48,447 nt of DNA from JAUSIF01 sp036556265 (GCA_036556265.1 DATBJU010000186.1:1-48447); one strand, 5' to 3'. Counted from the stretch's first letter, positions 16,570-26,126 are shown. Made by a program: numbers and translations. Notes: generated by a model from the letters alone, not told the origin.

Positions 16570-17910
16570 CTAGTTCTTCTGGTTCCGCAAGTCGCGCACG
16601 CGCACGGCCTTACCTTGCGAGCGCGGCACTTCCCCGGGCGCCTTGACCGCGACCGAGCACGTCACTCCGATCAGCGACTTGATGTGATGCTTCACCTCCT
16701 CCGCCTTGCGGAGGCGCGCCACATCCGTCACCGGGGCATCGGGCGCGAGCTCGACGTCGACGGTCATCGCGTCGAGCGCTCCCTCGCGGGTCAACACAAT
16801 CTGGTAGTGCGGCGCGAGACCGGGAAAGCCAATGAGAACCGCTTCGACCTGCGAGGGATAGACGTTGACGCCGCGAATGATGAGCATGTCATCGTTGCGC
16901 CCCGTCACCCGCATAATCCTGAGATGCGTGCGGCCGCAGGCGCACGGTTCGTCACTCAACCGGGTGATGTCGCGCGTGCGGTAGCGGATCATGGGCAACG
17001 CTTCCTTGGTCAACGTCGTGATGACCAGCTCGCCCGACTCGCCCAGAGGAAGTGGCTGCAAGCTTTCGGGATCGACGGTTTCGAACAGGAAGTGATCCTC
17101 CCAGCCGTGCAGGCCTGATTGCGCCACATGGCACTCACAGGCGACGCCGGGCCCGAGAATCTCCGACAGGCCGTAGATATCAACAGCCTTGATGCCGAGC
17201 CGCGTCTCGAGGTCATGGCGCATGGCTTCGCTCCACGGTTCCGCGCCAAAGAGACCCGTGCGCAGTGGTTCGGCCCGTAGATCAACACCCATGCCGGCCG
17301 CGACCTCGGCGATATTCAGCGCGTAGGACGGAGTTGCACACAATACTTGCGCGCCGAAGTCCTTGAGCAATGCGACCTGCCGCTCGGTCCCGCCACCCGA
17401 CATGGGGACGACCGTGCAGCCAAGCCGCTCCGCGCCATAGTGCGCGCCAAGGCCGCCGGTAAACAGCCCGTAACCGTAGGCGTTGTGGACGATGTCACCG
17501 GGGAGCGCGCCGGCACACACAAACGACCGCGCCATCAGATCGGCCCACCGCTCGAGATCGCCCTTGGTGTAGCCCACGACGGTTGGCTTCCCGGTCGTGC
17601 CCGACGAGGCATGGACACGAAGCACGCGGTCGCGCGGCACGGCGAACATATCGAACGGGTAGTTGTCGCGTAGATCGCTCTTTAACGTGAACGGAAAACG
17701 GCGAATGTCCGCCAGCGTTCCAAGATCGCTCGACCTCACACCGGCGGCATCGAACCGACGGCGATAGTGAGGCACGCTCGCGTATGCGCTCTCAAGCGTT
17801 TGGCGCAACCGCTCGAGTTGGAGCGATGCAAGTGCGGCCCGTGACATCGTTTCCGACTTCGGGTCGAACATGCGGATGCCCGACTGACGGATCGCACTTT
17901 GAATAGCCAT
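16570..17910 (-). CDS. paaK: Phenylacetate-CoA ligase (AMP-forming)
   Basis: A 446-residue adenylate-forming enzyme. The phosphate loop ASSGTTGKPT lies at residues 101-110, with VDIYGLSEILGPG as the adenine-binding motif. RYRTRDITRL and RNDDMLIIRGVNVYPSQVE mark the C-terminal domain hinge. The N-terminal MSRAAL..LQLERLRQTLESAYASVPHYR is typical of PaaK rather than benzoate-CoA ligase. Length is normal (about 430-440). The ATG at 17910 follows AGGAG. It activates phenylacetate (or a close analogue) for the alpha-oxidation encoded just upstream by padB and padCD. It is the last gene of that operon, possibly with its own promoter in the 107-base gap. Confidence 0.93.
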   Translation of the reverse strand: MAIQSAIRQSGIRMFDPKSETMSRAALASLQLERLRQTLESAYASVPHYRRRFDAAGVRSSDLGTLADIRRFPFTLKSDLRDNYPFDMFAVPRDRVLRVHASSGTTGKPTVVGYTKGDLERWADLMARSFVCAGALPGDIVHNAYGYGLFTGGLGAHYGAERLGCTVVPMSGGGTERQVALLKDFGAQVLCATPSYALNIAEVAAGMGVDLRAEPLRTGLFGAEPWSEAMRHDLETRLGIKAVDIYGLSEILGPGVACECHVAQSGLHGWEDHFLFETVDPESLQPLPLGESGELVITTLTKEALPMIRYRTRDITRLSDEPCACGRTHLRIMRVTGRNDDMLIIRGVNVYPSQVEAVLIGFPGLAPHYQIVLTREGALDAMTVDVELAPDAPVTDVARLRKAEEVKHHIKSLIGVTCSVAVKAPGEVPRSQGKAVRVRDLRNQKN

Positions 17911-17973
17911 GGCCGGTCTCCTGCAAACGTGGCGTCATCCTTATATTTTGATGCGAATAAGCGAGCGGTGGCC

Positions 17974-17987
17974 TTGCTCTTGATCAA
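17974..17987. promoter_or_regulatory. Imperfect FNR-like box upstream of paaK
   Basis: TTGCTCTTGATCAA fits TTGNN-N4-ATCAA with one perfect half site, 64 bases upstream of the paaK start and downstream of the padCD stop. It may give paaK an extra anaerobic promoter. One half site is weak evidence. Confidence 0.3.
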
Positions 17988-18017
17988 GTGCGGCGTGCGA
18001 CGCCGATTTTGTCCGAT

Positions 18018-19640
18018 TCACGCGGTTGCTTGCGGCAACACCCATCCCGGTTTGACCGCAGGTCCGGCCACTCCCGAGCCGCGCACGGGGGTGTGGCTCA
18101 GCGAAAAACCCTGATTGAATCCCGCGCGTGTCACCAGAATGAACTTGAACGCCGCTCCGGAGGCCGCAATGCACGCCCCGGCTGCGGCAAAGAAGACCGG
18201 TGCGGATTGCGGCACGACGAAGCCCAGGATCACCAGTCCTAACGGGCCGGCGAGGCCGAGCAGCAAGAACCAAGGTCGAAAGGCTGAAAGTACTTCCATG
18301 CTACGCTTTGGCGCGCCGGTGGCAGCCAGCGCCGTCATGTAGGATCGCCAGCTCAAGCTGCGCAAAGCTGTGAGCAAGGCGGTCGCAATCGATGCAAATT
18401 CGGCAGTCGATGCGAGCGAAGTGACAAGCGCAACGGCGATCATGAACAGGCCACCCCCCTCCGCGAGCCCGGTGCTGACGATCAGCGGAACGACCTGCGG
18501 CTGCCGCCAGACGGGAATTCCCTTGGCCTCGCGTAGGATCATTGCCTGACTCCATAGGAACAGGAGTCCCAGAACTGCGGCAGCAGTCATCCATGCAGGC
18601 GACTCGAGCCACGCGCCCAGCGCCCCGATGGGAAACAGGACGCCCGCGACCCAGGCCTCGCGCGCCATCCATGAGCGTTGCGGTTGCCGCAACACGTGGA
18701 CAAACCGCCAGGGACGGCCGATCTTGAGCCATACGAGGAACAAGCCGAGAGCGATAATCGCGAGGGCAACCCAACCGAGCAGGAATGCCGACGCGTGCCC
18801 GACGCTCGCGATCGCGACAAAGACGAGCAGCCCAACACCTGCGCCGCCGCACATGAAATTACCGGCTGCCTTCCAATCCCAATGCGCTTGAAGCGATGGT
18901 CCCACGCCCTTCGCGCGGAGGCCATCCGCGTGCCCTTCCTTCGCAGGCGCCGGATTTGACCGCGCCTCAGCCGGACCCGGACCCTCCGCTGCATTCACCG
19001 CGCCGTAGAGATAACGGAACGCGGGCGCCGTGCCGATCTCTTCGTGCATTCGGAAGTGCCGCTGCTCGCGGAGCAAGCGAGAAACGTTGCTGTTCGGATC
19101 GTCGACGTCTCCGAAATGAAGTGCATCGGCGATGCAGGCGTTAACGCACGCCGGCGTCGCCGCCGGATCAATACCTGGCGTCAGCCCGCTTGCGAGACCG
19201 AAGTCGATGCGGTCGGAGCAGAATGTGCATTTCTGTGCAACGCCGAGCAGCGATTCATCAGCGCGCTCGACTTCACTGGGTAATGCCGCGGGGCTGTAAG
19301 CGAAGTGGGGCGTGTGCTCCAAAAACCTCGCCTGATAGGGACAGGCCACTTCGCAGTAGGCGCAGCCGATGCAAATCTCGTAGTCGATCGTGACGATTCC
19401 GTCCGGACGTTGGCGCGTCGCCGTCGTCGGGCACACGTGCATGCAGGGCGGATCGGCGCAATGTTGGCAGCCAACCGGTACGAACGTGCGGCTGACATTC
19501 GGGTAGTCTCCGGCCTCGACATCCAACACCTTCCGCCATTGGATCGCCGGCGAAGTCGCGTTCGCGTGCCTGCATGCCGCCGTGCACGTCTGACAGCCGA
19601 CGCACCGCTCGAGATCGGCGACCATCGTCCAGCGGGTCAT
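18018..19640 (-). CDS. padCD: Phenylacetyl-CoA:acceptor oxidoreductase, fused Fe-S and membrane-anchor subunits (PadC-PadD)
   Basis: A 540-residue fusion. Residues 1-220 form an electron-transfer domain with four [4Fe-4S] Cys groups (CVGCQTCTAAC, CQHCADPPCMHVC, CIGCAYCEVAC and CTFC with CVNAC). After a polar linker of about 40 residues comes a DmsC/NrfD-like region with about eight membrane helices (from about residue 260), ending near 530. It would pass electrons from the PadB molybdenum site to the quinone pool. As I recall, in Thauera and Aromatoleum these are two separate genes, padC and padD; here they are joined. Coupled to padB by ATGA. Confidence 0.85.
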   Translation of the reverse strand: MTRWTMVADLERCVGCQTCTAACRHANATSPAIQWRKVLDVEAGDYPNVSRTFVPVGCQHCADPPCMHVCPTTATRQRPDGIVTIDYEICIGCAYCEVACPYQARFLEHTPHFAYSPAALPSEVERADESLLGVAQKCTFCSDRIDFGLASGLTPGIDPAATPACVNACIADALHFGDVDDPNSNVSRLLREQRHFRMHEEIGTAPAFRYLYGAVNAAEGPGPAEARSNPAPAKEGHADGLRAKGVGPSLQAHWDWKAAGNFMCGGAGVGLLVFVAIASVGHASAFLLGWVALAIIALGLFLVWLKIGRPWRFVHVLRQPQRSWMAREAWVAGVLFPIGALGAWLESPAWMTAAAVLGLLFLWSQAMILREAKGIPVWRQPQVVPLIVSTGLAEGGGLFMIAVALVTSLASTAEFASIATALLTALRSLSWRSYMTALAATGAPKRSMEVLSAFRPWFLLLGLAGPLGLVILGFVVPQSAPVFFAAAGACIAASGAAFKFILVTRAGFNQGFSLSHTPVRGSGVAGPAVKPGWVLPQATA

Positions 19641-22366
19641 GACGGTCTGCTCACTTTGACTTTAACCAGATCGGCGCTCGATCCCGTCGCGTCAGTCAGA
19701 TCGAGCAACATGGGCATGAGCGCATTCATACTCGGCGCATTGAACTCCTTAGCGAACGGCGTCGCCCAGTGGTCGAACTGGCCGATCATCAGGAGCGTGT
19801 CCGGGCGGATGCCCGCGGACAGGAGCACACGCCCTTTGGTGTGATTGAGCGGCGAGCTGACCTCAACGAGCTCGCCATCGCCGATTCCAAGACGTTCGGC
19901 CGCCGCCGGGTTCATGACAATGCTGCCGTGCCCCGCGACGTTATCCGCCACTTCCTTCATCAGCTGTATGCCGACGTTCCCACCCCAAGAGTACTGCATA
20001 CTGCGCGCGGTGATGAGCCAGAACGGATAGTCCTCGATGCGCACGTCGTAGTGGCGCACGAGCGCGGTCTCCCAGACTGCGGAGAGATCTCGCCACTTCG
20101 GCAGTGCTTCGTACTCTTCGAGTTGCCGGTCCCACCAAGTGATGCCTTGCTCGTGCAAGCGGCGGCCCAGTTCTTTTCCGATACGAAGGAGGCGTTCCTG
20201 GTAGGGGTGCTCGAAACGCAAACCTTCGCTGATGAGCTTTGGATAGAGATACCACTGCAGGCGCGGGAACGGCTTCACGCGGAATCCATGCTCGCGGTAG
20301 TAGTCGAGTCCCTGAGACTCCTCGCCGTTCGTCAGTTCGGCACTCGCGGCACGGCAGACCGCGTTCCAAATCGTCTCCACGTCGTGAGTCTGCGCGGGAT
20401 CGAGCGAGAAATCGAAATTCTCGCCCGAGAGTTTCACGCCGGCGGCGCCGCGATTGATTGCGGCGTTGTACGGCTCAAGGAGGCCGGTGCGGCGCGCGAG
20501 TTCGGTGGCAATCCAGGTGAAGTCCCTAGCCTCCCCTTGCGGCGGCACCGCGGGATCGCGCAAGGCGAAGCCCTGATGGTCCCAGAACTGCTCGACGTAC
20601 TTTGTCCCGCCAATGCGGAGGAGCTGAAGTCCCTCCAAATCGGTGCAGTCAGGGAGCAAGACGTCGGCCATATGGTTCGTTTCGTCGTGCGTGTAGGCAA
20701 AGGAGACGATGAACGGAAATCGCGCGGTTGCCGCCGTCACCGCATCCGTGTCCCAGAACGAAATGACCGGATTGGTCCGGTAAACGAACCAGACGTCAGG
20801 CGGCGACGCGGCGGGAAACTTCTCGAAATCCTCGTTCTGCATCATCCAAGCGAGGTGCGTCGGTCCGAGCGCCTGACTCCAGGGAGAATTGGCTACCAAC
20901 GGCACCAGCGTACGATAGGCGCTGCGCACGGGCGGACGCGAAACCCAGTCGCTCTTTCCGGTCGGATTCATGGGGTAGTCCATAAATCCGTCCGGTCCAC
21001 GCACAACGCTCGACCAACGATTGTCCGCCGGACGGTTGAGCCGCACCGTCGTGCCGAGCGTTCCACCCGGAACTTCAAGTGCGCCGACCAGACACGCAAG
21101 CAAGGTGCGCGCCCAGCAGCACTCGTAGCCGCCCCACCCATTATTTACCGTCTTGCCGAGAGAGATCGACACCGGACGCAGCGGTAAGACCTCTCCGTCG
21201 ATCTCGATCGTCGCGCCGACGCGCGCGTGATCGAGAAACTCCTCGGCGATCCGCCGGATGGTCTGAGGGTTGGAGTCGCAGATCGGTCCCGCCCATTCGG
21301 GCGAATAGTCCGACACGTGATCGACCAAGCAACTGAACGCCGGCTTCGCCTGCGTTGCCTTATGGGTTGTCACTTCCTCGTCGGGACCGATTTCGACCCC
21401 ACCGACGGAGAAGCTCCCTTCCAGCGCCGGATCAATTCCGACCGTGTCGAAGGGGACTGCGCGACCACTGCCGAGATCGACGACGAGGGGCTTGCGCGTG
21501 TCAGGATCGCGCAAAAAGAATCCATTCGGACCAACCAGGTAGGGTGACGAGGTGTGGTTCTTCAGGAATGGCAGATCCAGGCGAGCCCGTGGTTGCTCGT
21601 GCAGGCACACGTGGATCATCGCGTAGAGAAACGCGGCGTCGGTCTTTGGCTTGATCGGAATCCACTCAGCCGAGCAAGCGCCGGTCACCGAGAGATGCGG
21701 CTCGACTTGCACCCGCTTCATGCCGCGCTTGCGGGCGTCGGCATGACGCTTAACTCCGCACACGCCACCCGAAGCTTCTACGTTGGCGCCGAATGAAACG
21801 AGATACTCGCACAGAGGCGTGTCAGGGGAGACAGTGAAGCCGCGATGCCAGAATTCCCCGTAGAGGTGCTCCGAGTGGTAGCACTTCACGCCCTGGCCGC
21901 TGCCGAAGCTCATGTCGACCGGGCCCCATGCCGCCAAGAATGCAGGCAGAGTTCCCATGTAGGCGGTCGGCGTGCCGCCCCCGCCGAAGCTTGCTGCAAC
22001 GCGCGGATAGCCGGATTCGTCGAGCAATCCCCCAGCCCGCGCTGCCTTCAGCCGTTCGGCGACGAGGTCGAGCGCCTCGTCCCACGAAATGCGAACGAAC
22101 CCGGGATCCTCGCCGCGTCCCTTTCTCGGGTTCGTTCGTCGCATCGGATGCAGGATGCGATACGGATTGTAGGCCTTCTGAACGAGGCCGAAGGCCTTGA
22201 CGCATGCCTTGCCTCCAGCCGGATGAACGGTGGCGGCATCGAAGTTCGGCGCAACTTCGGTGGCGATGTCATCCTGGATGCGGACTTTCAATAGATCGGG
22301 ACCCGCCACACACTGATAGCAGTAGGTGGAGACGGTACGTTCGTTATGCGGGCGCCGAGCAACCAT
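19637..22366 (-). CDS. padB: Phenylacetyl-CoA:acceptor oxidoreductase, molybdopterin subunit
   Basis: A 909-residue DMSO-reductase-family protein. It has an N-terminal cluster motif (STYCYQCVAGPDLLKV), then GGKACVKAFGLVQKAYNPYRILHPMRR and the FVRISWDEALDLVAERL signature. KCYHSEHLYGEF is a candidate Mo-ligand region, and the C-terminal pterin-binding domain starts around WLITARSMQYSWGGN. No twin-arginine signal is present, so it acts on the cytoplasmic side, as expected for a CoA substrate. It oxidises phenylacetyl-CoA to phenylglyoxylate using quinone. Close fit in size to PadB; flanking padCD and paaK make the assignment strong. Phenylglyoxylate oxidoreductase genes are not in the window. 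Confidence 0.88.
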   Translation of the reverse strand: MVARRPHNERTVSTYCYQCVAGPDLLKVRIQDDIATEVAPNFDAATVHPAGGKACVKAFGLVQKAYNPYRILHPMRRTNPRKGRGEDPGFVRISWDEALDLVAERLKAARAGGLLDESGYPRVAASFGGGGTPTAYMGTLPAFLAAWGPVDMSFGSGQGVKCYHSEHLYGEFWHRGFTVSPDTPLCEYLVSFGANVEASGGVCGVKRHADARKRGMKRVQVEPHLSVTGACSAEWIPIKPKTDAAFLYAMIHVCLHEQPRARLDLPFLKNHTSSPYLVGPNGFFLRDPDTRKPLVVDLGSGRAVPFDTVGIDPALEGSFSVGGVEIGPDEEVTTHKATQAKPAFSCLVDHVSDYSPEWAGPICDSNPQTIRRIAEEFLDHARVGATIEIDGEVLPLRPVSISLGKTVNNGWGGYECCWARTLLACLVGALEVPGGTLGTTVRLNRPADNRWSSVVRGPDGFMDYPMNPTGKSDWVSRPPVRSAYRTLVPLVANSPWSQALGPTHLAWMMQNEDFEKFPAASPPDVWFVYRTNPVISFWDTDAVTAATARFPFIVSFAYTHDETNHMADVLLPDCTDLEGLQLLRIGGTKYVEQFWDHQGFALRDPAVPPQGEARDFTWIATELARRTGLLEPYNAAINRGAAGVKLSGENFDFSLDPAQTHDVETIWNAVCRAASAELTNGEESQGLDYYREHGFRVKPFPRLQWYLYPKLISEGLRFEHPYQERLLRIGKELGRRLHEQGITWWDRQLEEYEALPKWRDLSAVWETALVRHYDVRIEDYPFWLITARSMQYSWGGNVGIQLMKEVADNVAGHGSIVMNPAAAERLGIGDGELVEVSSPLNHTKGRVLLSAGIRPDTLLMIGQFDHWATPFAKEFNAPSMNALMPMLLDLTDATGSSADLVKVKVSRPS

Positions 22367-22377
22367 CTCACTTCCAA

Positions 22378-22794
22378 TCAGTTGGAGCCGGCGGTGGCGA
22401 GTTTGGCCGCTTTGGCTTTCAATCGATCGACGGTCTTAGCTACATCGACCACAAAACGAGTGTGCGTGCCAGTGCTGATCGGTTCGAGGTCATCCTTGGC
22501 CGTAACTTCGAACGATACCTTGCGGCCATCGACGGCTGCGATCGTCGCCGTTACGTCCACGTGCATTCCGAGGAGCGTTGGCGCCGAGTGACGCAACGAA
22601 ATCTCAAGCCCGACCGAGTCCTCTCCCGCATCGGCGTGTTCGAGCAGCAGGTCGCGACAGGTATGTTCGATGTCCCTGACGAGGTCCGGTGTGCTGTAGA
22701 CGCGGCCCTCCTCTCCCATGAAACCGATGGTGCGTCCTCGATCGATCGTAATCCGGCTGATCTTTGAAACTCCAGGCCGAAGACTCTGCTTCAT
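22378..22794 (-). CDS. Hotdog-fold acyl-CoA thioesterase (FlK-like)
   Basis: About 138 residues from the ATG at 22794 after GAGGG; an upstream ATG at 22812 would add six residues. The pattern of TPDLVRDIEHTCRDLLLEH, then SVGLEISLRHSAPTLLGMHVDVTATI and GTHTRFVVDVAK matches the fluoroacetyl-CoA thioesterase-like group of single hotdog proteins. It lies 11 bases upstream of padB, so it probably hydrolyses a CoA ester of this pathway or releases trapped CoA. The substrate is inferred. Confidence 0.8.
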   Translation of the reverse strand: MKQSLRPGVSKISRITIDRGRTIGFMGEEGRVYSTPDLVRDIEHTCRDLLLEHADAGEDSVGLEISLRHSAPTLLGMHVDVTATIAAVDGRKVSFEVTAKDDLEPISTGTHTRFVVDVAKTVDRLKAKAAKLATAGSN

Positions 22795-22845
22795 CGTCTT
22801 GCCCTCATGCAACCGCTCGATAGCGACCGGTCTTTGCTGAACATC

Positions 22846-23547
22846 TCAAACACCAAGGTATGCGTCGCGCACATGCCGATCGAATTGGATCTCAGTGGCC
22901 GTACCGCGTGCCGTCACTTTGCCGGTCTCCAGCACGTAAGCACGATCGGCAATCGCAAGCGCGGCGCGCGCGTTCTGCTCCACCAACAGGATCGTCAGTC
23001 CGTCTGCCTTCAACCTGCAAATCGATTGAAGGATCTGATCAACCAGAATCGGGGCCAATCCCATCGACGGTTCATCGAGCAACAGCAGGCGTGGTCTTGC
23101 CATCAGCCCGCGGCCCACGGCCAGCATTTGTTGCTGCCCGCCGGAAAGGGTTCCGGCAGCCATTCTCCGTTTCTCGGCAAGCATCGGGAACAACGTGTAG
23201 ACGTGCTCGAGATCGGATTTCACGTTTGCGCCCCGTTGCGACCATGCGCCGAGCCGCAAATTGTCCTCGACGGACAGCGGCGAGAAAAGTTGCCGCCCTT
23301 CCGGAACTTGAGTGATGCCGAGCGCAACCCTCGCATGACTCGACAGCGCTTCAATACGTTCTCCCGCGAAACGGACATACCCGCTGGTAATCGGCTGCAC
23401 TCCCGAGATTGCGCGCAGCAGCGTGGTCTTGCCCGCGCCGTTGGCGCCGATGAGAGTCACAATGTCGCCCTCAGGCACATCGATCGAGACGCCGTGCAGG
23501 GCCTCGATGCGCCCGTAGGCACTGGTCAGGTTATCAACCGACAGCAC
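22846..23547 (-). CDS. livF: Branched-chain-type ABC transporter, ATPase LivF
   Basis: An ABC ATPase with Walker A GANGAGKT, signature LSGGQQQMLAVGRGLM and Walker B LLLLDEPSMGL. The frame is open from 23676, but the likely start is a GTG at 23547 preceded by GGGAG, which gives the usual LivF length (233 residues) and overlaps livG by 14 bases; GTGs at 23553 and 23574 are alternatives. PSMGLAP after Walker B is typical of LivF. Part of the importer livKHMGF linked to phenylacetate genes, so an aromatic acid is the likely substrate. Confidence 0.9.
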   Translation of the reverse strand: MLSVDNLTSAYGRIEALHGVSIDVPEGDIVTLIGANGAGKTTLLRAISGVQPITSGYVRFAGERIEALSSHARVALGITQVPEGRQLFSPLSVEDNLRLGAWSQRGANVKSDLEHVYTLFPMLAEKRRMAAGTLSGGQQQMLAVGRGLMARPRLLLLDEPSMGLAPILVDQILQSICRLKADGLTILLVEQNARAALAIADRAYVLETGKVTARGTATEIQFDRHVRDAYLGV

Positions 23548-24331
23548 GCGCACGCTCCCGCGAATGATCGACACCCAGGTATGCTTCCATAACGGCGAGA
23601 TTCGACTGAATCTCTGCGGCAGTCCCCTCAGCCAGGCTGCGACCACTTGCGAGCACGTGGATGCGGTCAGAAACATTCATTACGAGCCGCATATCGTGCT
23701 CTACAAGCACCACCGTGACTCCTTCGGCGACGATCGAACGAATGACCTCTTCGAGTCCGCGAGTCTCAACCGGGTTGCAGCCTGCCGCAGGCTCATCGAG
23801 CAGCAGCAACTTCGGTTCGCTCGCAAGCGCTCGGGCAATTTCCAACCGCTTGAGAGCACCGTAAGCAAGCGATCCGGCGGGTTGCTCGGCGTCGTTAGCC
23901 AGCCCAACGCGGGCGAGGGCGCTCAGCGCGGCGTCGCGCGTAAGCCGGTTCTGACGGCTCACAGAAGGCAGGTGCAGCAGCTCGCTCAGTATTCCAGTGG
24001 ATTCATGGCGATGACGCCCGACCATAACATTCTCAAGGGCCGTCATGCGCGAGAACAACTGCAGATTCTGGAAAGTGCGTGAAAGTCCCCGCCGCGCGAG
24101 CCGATCGGGGGAAAGCCCGGTAACCTCCTCTCCTGCCAGACGCACGCATCCGAGCTGTGGCACGTAAATTCCGGAAATGACGTTGAACAGGGTCGTCTTG
24201 CCGGCACCGTTCGGTCCGATGATTGAAAATACCATCCCGGCGGGAACAGCGAGGCTCACTTCGTTCACGGCGTGTACGCCACCGAACGCGATCGAAAGCC
24301 GCTCCACCTCGAGGATCACGTTGTTCGCCAT
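23534..24331 (-). CDS. livG: Branched-chain-type ABC transporter, ATPase LivG
   Basis: A 265-residue ABC ATPase with Walker A GPNGAGKT, the LivG-type GLSRTFQNLQLFSRMTALENVMVG Q-loop region, signature SLAYGALKRLEIARAL and Walker B LLLLDEPAAGCNP. The family's usual Asn-rich PAAGLN motif is present in modified form. It overlaps livM by 16 bases. Confidence 0.92.
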   Translation of the reverse strand: MANNVILEVERLSIAFGGVHAVNEVSLAVPAGMVFSIIGPNGAGKTTLFNVISGIYVPQLGCVRLAGEEVTGLSPDRLARRGLSRTFQNLQLFSRMTALENVMVGRHRHESTGILSELLHLPSVSRQNRLTRDAALSALARVGLANDAEQPAGSLAYGALKRLEIARALASEPKLLLLDEPAAGCNPVETRGLEEVIRSIVAEGVTVVLVEHDMRLVMNVSDRIHVLASGRSLAEGTAAEIQSNLAVMEAYLGVDHSRERARAVG

Positions 24332-25257
24332 CGCACTACGGCCGGCACGATGCCCTGTCTAACAAAGATCATGAAGGCCATGATGGCCAGCCCGAGCGCG
24401 ACGTGCTCGTAATCGTGGAGCGCGGTGAATGTTTGCGGCAATACGACGAGCACGGCGGCGCCGACGAATGAGCCGACGATCGAGCCCATTCCGCCAAGCA
24501 CCACCATCGCAACCAGTTCGACCGAGCGGAGGAACCCCGCGATGTCCGGCGTGACATGGCCGTTGAACAACGCGAGGTAGGAACCGGCCACCGAGGCGTA
24601 CACGGCAGAGACGACAAAGATCGCAAGCTTCTTATAGGCGACGTCAACCCCCAGAACGCGCGCAGCCACGTCGCTGTCGTGGATCGCCCTCAATGCGCGT
24701 CCTGTCGGACTGTCGATCAGATTGAAGGCCAGCACCATGCCGATGAGGAGCGTGGCTGCGGCGACCCAATACCAGGTCACGGAGCCGCTGACGCGCCAGC
24801 CAAACAGCGTCAATCGCGACACCGACATTCCATCCGGGCCACCGGTCCAAGCCGATTCATTGGTCAGCACGATCGCGATGAGAAGTCCGAAGCCAAGCGT
24901 AGCGACGGCGAGATAATGTCCCTTCAACCGAAGAATTGGCCGACCGACGGCGCCGGCGACGCACACAGAAAGCACGGCGCCGGCGACGATGCTCAGCCAT
25001 GGGGGCAGACCGAGGTGCGTTGGTCCAACCGCAACCGCGTACGCGCCGATGCCGACAAACCCCGCGTGTCCGAGACTCACCTGGCCCGCGAACCCCATCA
25101 GCAAATTCAGCCCGACGGCAGCGAGCGCGAGAATGAAGACGAGTGCGCCAACGCGATAGTAGTAAGCCGACGGGAAAAATTGCGGCAGCACGACGACTAG
25201 AGCTGCGACCACCGCGACCGGCGCAAGTCGGTATCTGACCGGCAAGCGCACGATCAC
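24316..25257 (-). CDS. livM: Branched-chain-type ABC transporter, permease LivM
   Basis: A 313-residue permease from the GTG at 25257, which overlaps the livH stop as GTGA; the frame is open to 25314. It has about eight to ten membrane helices and the LivM segments LNLLMGFAGQVSLGHAGFVGIGAY, GRALRAIHDSDVAARVLGVDVAYKKL (the EAA-like coupling loop) and VVLGGMGSIVGSFVGAA. Confidence 0.92.
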   Translation of the reverse strand: MIVRLPVRYRLAPVAVVAALVVVLPQFFPSAYYYRVGALVFILALAAVGLNLLMGFAGQVSLGHAGFVGIGAYAVAVGPTHLGLPPWLSIVAGAVLSVCVAGAVGRPILRLKGHYLAVATLGFGLLIAIVLTNESAWTGGPDGMSVSRLTLFGWRVSGSVTWYWVAAATLLIGMVLAFNLIDSPTGRALRAIHDSDVAARVLGVDVAYKKLAIFVVSAVYASVAGSYLALFNGHVTPDIAGFLRSVELVAMVVLGGMGSIVGSFVGAAVLVVLPQTFTALHDYEHVALGLAIMAFMIFVRQGIVPAVVRWRTT

Positions 25258-26126
25258 ACCCGCTCTATTTTGGCGCTGCCGAGCAGTCCCTGTGGCAGGG
25301 CGAAAAGCACGCAAAGAATAACGACGAATGCGACGGCGTCCTTGTAAGCCGACGACAGGTATCCGGCGCTGAATGCTTCAAGCATCCCGAGGATGAGCCC
25401 CCCGAGCACTGCCCCCGGCGCGCTGCCGATTCCGCCGAGCATCGCCGCCGCGAACCCTTTCAACGCCAACAGAGTCCCGACGTCGTAGCTCGTGAGTGTG
25501 AGAGGCGTGATGAGAATTCCGGCAACCGCTCCAATTGCCGCCGATACCGCGAACGACAGACCGACAATTCGCCGCGTATCGATGCCGACGAGACGCGCCG
25601 CCAGTCTGTTGGCCGCGGTGGCGATGACCGCCTTGCCAGTCAGAGTCCGATCGATGAAGAACCAGAGCAGTAATACGATGATCGCGGCGCCTGCCAGCAC
25701 CACGAGGCTTTGTGGCAGGATCGCCGCCCCGCCAATCCGGATTGGGTCCGCACCAAACAAGGGCGGCAAACTGTGGAAGCGCTTGTCGAAAACCAGCTGG
25801 GCGATTCCGCGCAAGAAAATCGAAGCGCCGATCGTAATGATGATCAAGTTTACTACGCCGGCACCGCGGGCGGGCTCGATCGCGAGCCGATGCAATGCGA
25901 GCCCGACGGCGACCGCGGCCATCACCGCCATCAGCGCGGCCAGCGGCAGCGGAATTCCGGCAAGTGCCAGGAATACCGTCACCATTCCGCCCAGCATCAC
26001 GAATTCGCCCTGCGCGAAATTGATGACGTCGGAGGCGTTGTAAATGAGTGTGAAGCCGAGTGCGACGAGGGCGTAGACGGATCCGACCGTCAGTCCAGAA
26101 AAAAAGAACTGCAGAAACTCGGCCAT
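25254..26126 (-). CDS. livH: Branched-chain-type ABC transporter, permease LivH
   Basis: A 290-residue permease with LFFSGLTVGSVYALVALGFTLIYNASDVINFAQGEFVMLG at the N-terminus, which is diagnostic of LivH. The coupling segment is VIATAANRLAARLVGIDTRRI, and KGFAAAMLGGIGSAPGAVLGGLILG follows. A purine-rich ribosome site (GGGGAGG) lies upstream. It follows livK by 70 bases. Confidence 0.92.
   Translation of the reverse strand: MAEFLQFFFSGLTVGSVYALVALGFTLIYNASDVINFAQGEFVMLGGMVTVFLALAGIPLPLAALMAVMAAVAVGLALHRLAIEPARGAGVVNLIIITIGASIFLRGIAQLVFDKRFHSLPPLFGADPIRIGGAAILPQSLVVLAGAAIIVLLLWFFIDRTLTGKAVIATAANRLAARLVGIDTRRIVGLSFAVSAAIGAVAGILITPLTLTSYDVGTLLALKGFAAAMLGGIGSAPGAVLGGLILGMLEAFSAGYLSSAYKDAVAFVVILCVLFALPQGLLGSAKIERV

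Noticed and set aside
19769..21187. A 472-codon plus-strand frame inside padB
   Set aside because: Antisense shadow of a conserved molybdenum enzyme; no domain could be recognised.
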